Of a stretch of DNA of 8,977 bases, positions 1 through 6,202 are shown piece by piece. The DNA is taken from NCBI GenBank assembly GCA_007131125.1, contig SLRE01000317.1, forward strand, positions 1-8,977, given 5' to 3'. The notes below the pieces were generated by a model, which saw only the letters and a list, made by a program, of their open reading frames with translations, was not told the DNA's origin and did no database searches. How positions within the stretch are numbered: the stretch's first letter is position 1; every line of letters begins with the position of its first letter. The stretch comes from Bacteroidales bacterium (lineage in GTDB: Bacteria > Bacteroidota > Bacteroidia > Bacteroidales > UBA7960). The position numbers and the translations under genes are program-made.

Positions 1-106
1 GTTCAGAAATTTGAAAAACCCCTGGGTTCAATTGATTGCAAAGGTGAAGATTAGTTCTGGATGATCACCTTTCTGGTTACCACCTGGTTTTCGGTAATGA
101 TGCGGA
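1..106 (-). repeat. Gene-3'-end repeat, copy 1 (sorting-domain end plus downstream flank)
   Basis: Bases 1-51 match 6128-6178 exactly, and bases 52-106 match 6203-6257 with only two mismatches (bases 73-74, giving Arg in place of Gln). Copy 2 has 24 additional bases between the two blocks. The repeat covers the last 17 codons of the gene, the stop codon, and at least 50 bases of non-coding flank. Its left limit cannot be seen because the window starts inside it. Confidence 0.95.
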
Positions 107-3100
107 AAAAGTAAATTCCGGGTTCCATCCCATGCACATTGATCCTGATTTGGTTGTGTCTTACCGTTTTTATCAGGACCGTTCTTCCTGAAATATCAAA
201 CATATAAACTTTGTCAATTTCACTGCCTGATTTGATATTCAGTTCACTGCGGGCAGGATTGGGGTAAACTTGTATGCCCTTATCATCAATTTTACTGGTG
301 CTGACGTGCTCAGAAGCAAAGTTTGCCGTGAGAGACAGGTCTGCTTCAGGCATATTGAACGAATAATTTTCCTCATTACTGACCACTTCTCCTTCACTAT
401 TGGTCCAACTGATAAACATGAAACCGGTGTTTGCAGTGGCAGTTACATTTACCTCTTCTCCGGCAATAAACTGCCCTTCCCCGTGAACCTGCCCGGCATC
501 TTCCGGATTTATCGCAAGGGTGAGGGTAAACAATTCTGCATCCTCGTCCACGAAGTAGGCTGTAAGGGTAACATCCTGTGCAGGCATGGTAAACACAAAT
601 GGTGATTCATCGCTTATGACCACCCCGTCCTTGCGCCAGTTCTGGAATTTATAGCCGTCATTTGCAGTTGCCGTCAGGGTTATTTCATCCCCCACATGGT
701 AGACCTCCTGGTCCGGCTCCATGGTCACTTCACCCGCTTCTTCGGGCTGTACCAGGATGTTCAGGGTATATTCCAGGGCCTGAAAATTGGCTGTCAGGGC
801 TACATCTTCCTCTTCAAAAGTGTAAATAAACCCTGCTTGGGTGCTGATGGTTTCCCCATCTTCTTCCCAGTTCAGGAAAACGTGACCTTCCGCCGGGGTT
901 GCATGAAGCATTACCTCAGAACCATAGGCCACAAGCGGAGGATAGTTTTGGTCATATGGCTCTCCTTCCACTTCCACATGTCCGTTTCCTGCAATTTCAA
1001 TATCCAGATAACAATGGAAAGGGATTCTCCAGTTGAAAAGGTCGTCATTGGCCGGCAGGTACATCACCTGTGCAAAAGCAGGGTCATGGTTTCCTTCTCC
1101 TGAGGGACGGTCGAGGGGTTGCTGCAGGCGGCGGATGTCCAGAAAGCGATGTCCTTCGCCCCAGAGCTCCATGCGGCGGTGCAGCAGGATCTCATCAACC
1201 AGGTCTTGCCCGGTATTGGTGGACAGGCTGTACTGGGGATCGCGCTGGCTGACCAGTTCAAAAAGACTTTGGCTGGCGTCTGCATCTGATCCGGAACCTT
1301 TGGCCTGTGCCTCGGCACGGATCAGGTACATCTCAGAAAGGCGCATATAGAGGTAATCGGCGACAAAAGAGCCGATATTTTTGGTCAGGAATTTCATCTG
1401 GTTGTAATCCACCAGGGGGCCTTCCCCTGTAGCGGGAGTAATAAAGAGGTCTCTTCTTACATCCGTTGCCGGAAATGAATTGTAAAGCTCGGCGGTGATC
1501 TTTTTCTGTAAACCCATGTTGGCATAACTTTGAAACCTTGCATCCATGTGGCTGAAAAAGGAGCCAAACCCGGTATGGTTGTATTCGGTGATCTCCGATC
1601 CCCACAACCATTCGCTGCCTTCCACGGAGTTAAATCCGCTGGCATTGTATTGATCCGGGCTGTAGAGAGACCTTCCGGCTGTTTCTGCAGTTGTGATGGC
1701 CTGGTCGGCATGGCCGGCGGCTGCATCCCAGTCTTCCATGGCCAGGGCTACCCTTGCACGAAGTCCTTGTGCCACTGCCAGGTCAATATGGGACCGGTGT
1801 TGCTGGGTGCCGGTGTTTTCAAACAATGAAACGGCCATATCCAGGTCTGCTACCAGGTGGTCATAAACATCCGATACCTTTCCCCGTTCCAGTATCCCGG
1901 GTTCTGCCCATCTGCCCGGGCGGCTATCACCGGCTTCTTTACTTTGGCGGCTTTCCCATTCATTAATAAGGATTTCAGTTTCCTTCTGACGCTGCTGTAA
2001 ATCGGAAAGTGAAATGGAAGAAAAGTTTCTGTCATTTTCCGTAAGGTAAGGAATGCCCGGGGCATCAGGGTTGTAGGAAAAAGGATTGGAGAAAGCCTGC
2101 ACCAGTTGAAAGTGGGAGAAGGCCCGCATGGCCAGGGCCTGTGCTTTCACCCTGTCCTTATCAACCTGTGCACCGGCAGCCTGGTCGATGTGTGCTGCCA
2201 CAAAGTTTGCCATCTCAATCATTTCATAAAACCTCAACCAGGTATAACGAACCAGGGTTGAACTTTTATTTGCCTGGGCAATGTAACGGTAATGCGCATT
2301 AAACCACCCATGACCAGTTGAATGCACTACCATATCCTCGCCCATCAAATCGCTGGTAAGGTCAAATGATTTGACTCCAAAATTGTCGTGGCCGCCAAAA
2401 GGGACTGTGCCCCAGGCAAACATGTAATGATAAATGTCATTCATGACATCCTGCGCCTGTTCGGCATTTGCAAACATGGTGCGGAAGTTCAATGCGTTTC
2501 CAATGCGAAATCCGTTTTCATTGGCCGCATATCCCCTTACACTGTAATCTGTATTGGCTTCCAGGTCTGTAAGCGTTAGGGTGAATTCGCCCATGCCTCC
2601 TTCAACCGGAATATCATAATAACCCCCATAATCCCCGGTCTGGTAAATCCTTATGCCCCGCTCCAGGATTTCCGCTCCACCGTCGTCCGTAACATTGGCT
2701 GTAACCACGGCACTGTTGGTGGTTACCTGGTCTACATCCAGGGTTACTATTGTGGGCATGGGTTTATCTGTTTGCGTGTGGAAGCGAACCCAATTGGAAT
2801 AACTTGTTCCCTGTGTATTGGATGCATAAGCCCTTACAAAGTAATGGGTATTGGGCAGCAGTCCGGTAACTTGCGCTGAAAACTCTCCGGGACCATCACC
2901 CACTTCAATATGGTCATCCTGAAGGGTAGGATTGTATGATTGGCTCCACACAAAACCACGGCTGTTTACACTGCTTTCTCCTTCATGGGTCACTTCAGAC
3001 GAAAGATAAACAGAAGTTTGCTCTATATCTGAACCTGTTACATTGGAGAGTTGGGGAATGTTTGCTGAAGGGGTGGTAAAGGATACCTGGTCGCCATAAT

Positions 3101-5717
3101 TTATTCCATTGGCATTCACTGCATATGCCCTTGCATAATAAGTTGTTCCCGGCAGCAGGTCAATCAGCTCCCCCGTAAAGGAACCCGTCCCGCTTCCATC
3201 GTAGGAAAATGATATATTTTCCACAACCAGTTCCGGGCTGGTTCCATATGCAATGCCCCGGGCCACCACCGTGGCATTGCCGCTGCTGGTAACGCTTCCT
3301 TCCACTTTGGCTGAAGAGGGTTCAACTTCTGAAACATTCCCGCTAATTACCCCGGGGACCGTTTGGTTGGCCTGGATTTTTATGCAACGTATGCTCTGAG
3401 CGTATTCCTGACTCCAATACCCATGAAAGGTTCGGGGGTGATTGTAATAGTAAAACCTGTTTCTCAAAGAATTACCAACGGGTGTGGAAGTTAAAAAATT
3501 AGCCCTTTGTCCCTGGTTCATAAAATCCTGAGATCTGTAACCGGCCGGAAGCACGGAAAACCCGAATTCATCGGTTGCTCCCACATTGGGTAAGTTCCAG
3601 TATTCCGTGCCGGTAGCTTTGAGTTTTCCTCCTTCATCATGCCCATGTCCGAGAGCGACACCCCAAACATTGGCCACCTTCCAGCTCATGCCCAGTTGCA
3701 TTTCCATTACCTGCCACTGGGCGTTGGTGGGTACCGTCCAGCCTGCCGGACACACCTCACGTTCATCCTTAACTACGAAACCTGTATAGAGCAACCCATA
3801 GGTATCAACAAGATCAGGATCATCGTTAACCATAAAATAATAATCCTGGTCCGGCCATGTCCATCCCAACCCGGTACCATCAGGGATGGGGTCGCCATTC
3901 TGGTAATGGGTAACCTTTAGGTTTTCAGCCATCCACTCCTGCTCACCAATCACAACGGTTGGAAAATCCGGTTCATCCTCATCCATATCAATAACTGCCC
4001 AGGTGTCATGAAACACCGTGTCATTTGCCACGAAAATGTAACGGTTGGGGTCGCCATCCCATTCGCCAAAATCCCAGGTGGGGTTGTCTTCCACAAGGAA
4101 ATATTTGTACTCATGAACCCCTGCCTCCATTTCAAGGGCCAGGGTGTAGATCATATCATTGCCGGGATCACGCTTGTTTGCCGGGTGTAGCTCAAAAGCC
4201 TCATCTTCACCGGGAGTTGCCCACCCGGCAAAAGAACCGGATATGAATACCTGGTGAAGGGCCGGGTTGAAATTATCCGCATCGGCCATATTCACGTTAA
4301 AGGTTACCAGTGGCGTTACCGCTTCAATGTTCAAAGATACATGGATGTTTACATCCTGACCGGAAACCGTAAAATCATCATAAACAGTGATAAACCCATC
4401 ATTTTCAACGGAGAAGGAATAATTGCCGTCTAAAGCATCAAAACTTGCCTGCCCATTGGCATTGGTGTAAAGGATTACAGGCCAGGTATCAGATTTTTCC
4501 AAAAAAGCCTCACTGGTATATTTCTGGTCCGCAATATTTTCGGAGGCATTTGCCCGGGTATGGTCGGTATTTTTGGAAAGATGCAAATAGGGTGTATCAG
4601 GCTTTTGGTTTTTCTTTTGGAATGGATTGGAAAGCTTTTTGGAAGCCTTTTTCCCGTTATCGGGTGTTACGGTGATTTTTGCATTTTCAAGGGGAACTTC
4701 ATTCTGGTCATCCACGTTAAAGGTAACAGTATGAAATACCGGCTCACCATCAATAACTCCCCAGGTGTCATAGATTATCATGTCATTTTCAACATAGATA
4801 GTCCGAAGTGGGCTGCCAGGCCCCTCGCCATAGTCCCAACCTGGTTCGCCTTCTATAAAAAAATACAGGTACTCATGTTGGCCTTCTTCAATGGGAAGGG
4901 TCAGGGTGTAATACAGTTCATCGCCAGGCTCACGGGTTCCAAGGGGTTGCAACTCAAAAGTATCATCTGTACCTGGAGTTGGCCAGTCGGCAAAAGAACC
5001 GGTAATGAATACACTGTGAATGTCGGGATCAAAAACAAGACCACCCACAGCAACCGCATCGGTCATATCCAGGTTGAAGGTTACTTCGTAGGTGTCTCCG
5101 GGTTCGCCTTCCACTACATATGCCCCAAGGTTCCAGTTGAAAGTAAGGTCTTCATTGAGGTCGTTCAGTTCATACCAGTTCCCTTCCCAATGGATCATGT
5201 TGCCCTTTCCGGCAACTTCCGGGCCGGCATCACAACCCGCAGGGTAACCGCCCTGTGTATTGATATGAACCCCATACCAGAGATCAATCGAAGCATCAAT
5301 TTCGAAAGGGGTATCCAGATCGATCTCATTCCAGGCTTCATTGGTAAAGGTATCCACCAACTGGGAGTAAACTTCCGTTGCATCAGCACCGGTCCAGATT
5401 TTTACCGTGAAAGCGGCAATCGGGTACCGGGGGAAAAAGCGGACTTTGGTGATCAACATTTCATCATAAGGTGCAAGATCAGCCGGCTCCCATCGGTGGG
5501 CAATGCTGAATATTGCCGGATTATTGGTGCCAATAGAGTTCCCGGTATTTTCACCGCTGTCCCAATGGATCCATTCACCGTCCTCGTTTTTGTCAAATTC
5601 TGCAACAACAGGAGAACCTGTTGTTGTTGACAATTCAAGATACTGGGCAATCCCTGCAAGGGGCGACACAAAGCAAAAGGCTATAATCAGCCCAATAAAT
5701 TGTAGGTTTTTTTTCAT
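51..5717 (-). CDS. T9SS-secreted multidomain protein with FISUMP, Fn3-like and embedded SusD/RagB domains
   Basis: This is a complete 1888-residue gene. The start is the ATG at 5717-5715, which opens directly into a Sec signal peptide (MKKN, hydrophobic core, probable cleavage after GIA24, leaving Gln at +1). C15 is preceded by Ala-Phe, so it is not a lipobox. Visible modules in order: jelly-roll-like adhesion module (about 26-203); starch-binding-like beta-sandwich (209-323, SVFITGSFADW); regulatory-like domain with a Lys-rich insertion (326-465); second starch-binding-like module (467-577); FISUMP domain (584-782); three Fn3-like repeats (787-1081); SusD/RagB domain (1083-1567); three divergent InlB-like B-repeats (1570-1800); T9SS type A sorting domain (1806-1888, with YPNP, PGIYFFRI and C-terminal KVIIQN). 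The family features imply secretion to the cell surface by T9SS. A role in binding glycans or other surfaces is inferred; no catalytic residues are recognisable. It lies 484 bases downstream of a paralogous gene sharing the starch-binding-like, InlB-like and sorting modules. The upstream leader has no clear Shine-Dalgarno site. Confidence 0.96.
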   Translation of the reverse strand: MKKNLQFIGLIIAFCFVSPLAGIAQYLELSTTTGSPVVAEFDKNEDGEWIHWDSGENTGNSIGTNNPAIFSIAHRWEPADLAPYDEMLITKVRFFPRYPIAAFTVKIWTGADATEVYSQLVDTFTNEAWNEIDLDTPFEIDASIDLWYGVHINTQGGYPAGCDAGPEVAGKGNMIHWEGNWYELNDLNEDLTFNWNLGAYVVEGEPGDTYEVTFNLDMTDAVAVGGLVFDPDIHSVFITGSFADWPTPGTDDTFELQPLGTREPGDELYYTLTLPIEEGQHEYLYFFIEGEPGWDYGEGPGSPLRTIYVENDMIIYDTWGVIDGEPVFHTVTFNVDDQNEVPLENAKITVTPDNGKKASKKLSNPFQKKNQKPDTPYLHLSKNTDHTRANASENIADQKYTSEAFLEKSDTWPVILYTNANGQASFDALDGNYSFSVENDGFITVYDDFTVSGQDVNIHVSLNIEAVTPLVTFNVNMADADNFNPALHQVFISGSFAGWATPGEDEAFELHPANKRDPGNDMIYTLALEMEAGVHEYKYFLVEDNPTWDFGEWDGDPNRYIFVANDTVFHDTWAVIDMDEDEPDFPTVVIGEQEWMAENLKVTHYQNGDPIPDGTGLGWTWPDQDYYFMVNDDPDLVDTYGLLYTGFVVKDEREVCPAGWTVPTNAQWQVMEMQLGMSWKVANVWGVALGHGHDEGGKLKATGTEYWNLPNVGATDEFGFSVLPAGYRSQDFMNQGQRANFLTSTPVGNSLRNRFYYYNHPRTFHGYWSQEYAQSIRCIKIQANQTVPGVISGNVSEVEPSSAKVEGSVTSSGNATVVARGIAYGTSPELVVENISFSYDGSGTGSFTGELIDLLPGTTYYARAYAVNANGINYGDQVSFTTPSANIPQLSNVTGSDIEQTSVYLSSEVTHEGESSVNSRGFVWSQSYNPTLQDDHIEVGDGPGEFSAQVTGLLPNTHYFVRAYASNTQGTSYSNWVRFHTQTDKPMPTIVTLDVDQVTTNSAVVTANVTDDGGAEILERGIRIYQTGDYGGYYDIPVEGGMGEFTLTLTDLEANTDYSVRGYAANENGFRIGNALNFRTMFANAEQAQDVMNDIYHYMFAWGTVPFGGHDNFGVKSFDLTSDLMGEDMVVHSTGHGWFNAHYRYIAQANKSSTLVRYTWLRFYEMIEMANFVAAHIDQAAGAQVDKDRVKAQALAMRAFSHFQLVQAFSNPFSYNPDAPGIPYLTENDRNFSSISLSDLQQRQKETEILINEWESRQSKEAGDSRPGRWAEPGILERGKVSDVYDHLVADLDMAVSLFENTGTQQHRSHIDLAVAQGLRARVALAMEDWDAAAGHADQAITTAETAGRSLYSPDQYNASGFNSVEGSEWLWGSEITEYNHTGFGSFFSHMDARFQSYANMGLQKKITAELYNSFPATDVRRDLFITPATGEGPLVDYNQMKFLTKNIGSFVADYLYMRLSEMYLIRAEAQAKGSGSDADASQSLFELVSQRDPQYSLSTNTGQDLVDEILLHRRMELWGEGHRFLDIRRLQQPLDRPSGEGNHDPAFAQVMYLPANDDLFNWRIPFHCYLDIEIAGNGHVEVEGEPYDQNYPPLVAYGSEVMLHATPAEGHVFLNWEEDGETISTQAGFIYTFEEEDVALTANFQALEYTLNILVQPEEAGEVTMEPDQEVYHVGDEITLTATANDGYKFQNWRKDGVVISDESPFVFTMPAQDVTLTAYFVDEDAELFTLTLAINPEDAGQVHGEGQFIAGEEVNVTATANTGFMFISWTNSEGEVVSNEENYSFNMPEADLSLTANFASEHVSTSKIDDKGIQVYPNPARSELNIKSGSEIDKVYMFDISGRTVLIKTVRHNQIRINVHGMEPGIYFFRIITENQVVTRKVIIQN
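318..1010 (-). repeat. Three divergent InlB-like B-repeats (coding)
   Basis: Residues 1570-1645, 1649-1722 and 1729-1800 are three copies of about 75 residues. Each has a G.V/GEV/GQV strand, a Y..G.E or AGEEV segment, LTATA/VTATA or MLHATP, a G(Y/H/F).F..W core, an acidic linker, and a closing (M/E)P..D..LTA.F strand. This is the divergent InlB B-repeat (Listeria-Bacteroides repeat) pattern, which commonly acts as a stalk next to a T9SS sorting domain. The upstream gene has two equivalent copies at 6466-6918. Confidence 0.85.
1017..2471 (-). other. SusD/RagB-like domain inside the 1888-residue protein
   Basis: Residues 1083-1567 read as an almost complete mature SusD. The start FANAEQAQDVMNDIYHY matches the usual first helix after the SusD N-terminal linker. 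TPR-like helices follow (1190-1209, AMRAFSHFQLVQAF; 1316-1341). The C-terminal signature is strong: YLYMRLSEMYLIRAEA at 1455-1470, RRMELWGEGHRFLDIRRL at 1514-1531, and FNWRIP at 1561-1566, after which SusD proteins normally end. In characterised systems SusD is an outer-membrane lipoprotein that lids a SusC TonB-dependent transporter and binds glycan or peptide ligands. Here it has no lipobox cysteine of its own and is flanked by Fn3-like and InlB-like repeats. Ligand and function are unknown. Confidence 0.9.
2475..3359 (-). repeat. Three tandem Fn3-like repeats (coding)
   Basis: Residues 787-881, 887-981 and 987-1081 form three copies of about 100 residues (about 300 bases each). Shared marks are a V..SSA/TS/NSA strand, an RGIAYG/RGFVWS/RGIRIY segment, G.GEF/GTGSF, a L.PnT.Y turn (LLPGTTYYARAYA, LLPNTHYFVRAYA, LEANTDYSVRGYA) and a closing F.T. 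These are spacer-like beta-sandwiches common in Bacteroidota surface proteins. The third copy ends in LNFRT and runs straight into the SusD domain. Confidence 0.85.
3372..3968 (-). other. FISUMP (Fibrobacter succinogenes major paralogous) domain
   Basis: Residues 584-782 carry the family hallmarks: VVIGEQEWMAENLKVTHY at the start, CPAGWTVPTNAQW in the middle, FGFSVLPAGYR, and YWSQEYAQSIRCIK at the end. The domain is common in secreted Bacteroidota and Fibrobacter proteins, and its molecular function is not established. It sits between the second starch-binding-like module and the Fn3-like repeats. FISUMP followed by Fn3-like repeats is a familiar pairing; the SusD domain after them is not. 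Confidence 0.88.
3987..5093 (-). repeat. Two starch-binding-like modules flanking an interrupted regulatory-like domain (coding)
   Basis: The first module (residues 209-323, bases 4749-5093) and the second (467-577, bases 3987-4319) align along their length: VTFN(L/V)(D/N)M, FDP/FNP, H(S/Q)VFI(T/S)GSFA(D/G)W, TPG, a YTL strand, HEY.YF, W(D)(Y/F)GE, and DTW(G/A)VI. They resemble early-set beta-sandwiches of the starch/glycogen-binding (AMPK-CBM-like) type. Two further examples occur in the upstream gene. Between them, residues 326-465 form a carboxypeptidase-regulatory-like fold (TNANGQASF, GNYSFSVENDGF) with a Lys-rich insertion. Carbohydrate binding is plausible but not shown. Confidence 0.7.
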
Positions 5718-5782
5718 GGCTTGATGTTTTGGGTTAATAATTGGGTTTGTGGGATGTTTTGTTGTTGAGAAGAAATTGTTTT

Positions 5783-5803
5783 AAGGAGGTGTCTATCCCC
5801 CTT
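5783..5803 (-). promoter_or_regulatory. Possible leader hairpin upstream of the 1888-residue gene
   Basis: On the minus strand AAGGGGG (5803-5797), a seven-base loop (5796-5790) and CCTCCTT (5789-5783) form a seven-pair stem with one G-U pair, about 65 bases before the start codon. It is not followed by a U tract in the gene's direction. It may be chance; a regulatory role is only a possibility. Confidence 0.2.
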
Positions 5804-6134
5804 GTTTTTTGGCAGATGGTTTTTGCCCTCTGAAATATCCATAATCTGTTTTCGTTTTTCCAATTTTAAGGCATAAACTCCTTGAAAAAACCCTTTTGAT
5901 GAATACAGAAAACTCATTAGCTTCAATACCAGAAGCACCAAATAAAGTTCCAGAATTATGGGAGGAATAAAATTAAGGGATGAATTAACGCAACTAAAAT
6001 ACGAAAAAATAACATATAACGAATAAAAATAATAAAAATCGCTTAATTTATAATTTGTTTAGATAACAAAGTATGGTAAAGGCTTAACCGGGATTTAGGG
6101 GTTCAATAACATAAAAACCTAGGGATTGTTCAGA

Positions 6135-6160
6135 AATTTGAAAAACCCCTGGGTTCAATT
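6135..6160 (-). terminator. Possible weak terminator or 3' dyad after the upstream gene
   Basis: On the minus strand the arms AATTGAA and TTCAAATT can pair over seven base pairs with one bulged A, around a loop containing CCCAGGGG and a short T run. It begins about 40 bases after the stop codon. There is no strong U tract after the stem, so it is at best a weak intrinsic terminator. The identical dyad lies at about 8-33, at the same place after the other gene. Confidence 0.3.
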
Positions 6161-6168
6161 GATTGCAA

Positions 6169-6202
6169 AGGTGAAGATGACAACCCAAAAACAGGTGAAG
6201 AT
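6169..6202. repeat. 10-base direct repeat pair with 24-base period
   Basis: AGGTGAAGAT occurs at 6169-6178 and again at 6193-6202, overlapping the end of the upstream gene. Copy 1 of the gene-end repeat has the same decamer once (42-51). The period of 24 equals the length difference between the copies, so the two alleles differ by one clean slippage or deletion event. Confidence 0.9.

Larger units (their letters stand above)
5718..6201. other. Intergenic region between the two genes
   Basis: This 484-base region holds the 3' flank repeat and dyad (6128-6201), a stretch of about 85% A+T at 6001-6060, and the leader of the downstream gene (5718 to about 5950). No convincing ORF, tRNA or transposon end was found. 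The promoter of the 1888-residue gene probably lies here, given the distance from the upstream stop codon, but no full Bacteroidota -33/-7 pair (TTTG and TAnnTTTG at correct spacing) could be identified. Confidence 0.6.

Noticed and set aside
1..106. Gene-end repeats read as ends of an insertion sequence or composite transposon
   Set aside because: The repeats are direct, lie inside and just after genes, and no transposase or terminal inverted repeats are present. Paralogue recombination explains them better.
4560..5630. A 356-codon open frame on the plus strand, antisense to the 1888-residue gene
   Set aside because: Its translation shows no domain, signal or sensible composition, and it lies wholly opposite a frame full of recognisable domains. 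It is a shadow of the codon pattern of the real gene.
5783..5811. Intrinsic terminator on the plus strand (hairpin then GTTTTTTGG)
   Set aside because: In the plus orientation the stem has an A-C mismatch, and no plus-strand gene exists for it to terminate.
5714..5941. A 75-codon minus-strand frame with a GTG start in the leader of the 1888-residue gene
   Set aside because: It has no recognisable motif, overlaps the ATG of the real gene by a few bases, and is rich in Lys and Gln as expected of translated A-rich leader DNA. It lacks support as a leader peptide.
5951..5958. TAATTCTG on the minus strand as a Bacteroidota -7 promoter box
   Set aside because: It differs by one base from TAnnTTTG, but no TTTG or TTG box lies at the expected spacing upstream, so a promoter call is not supported.
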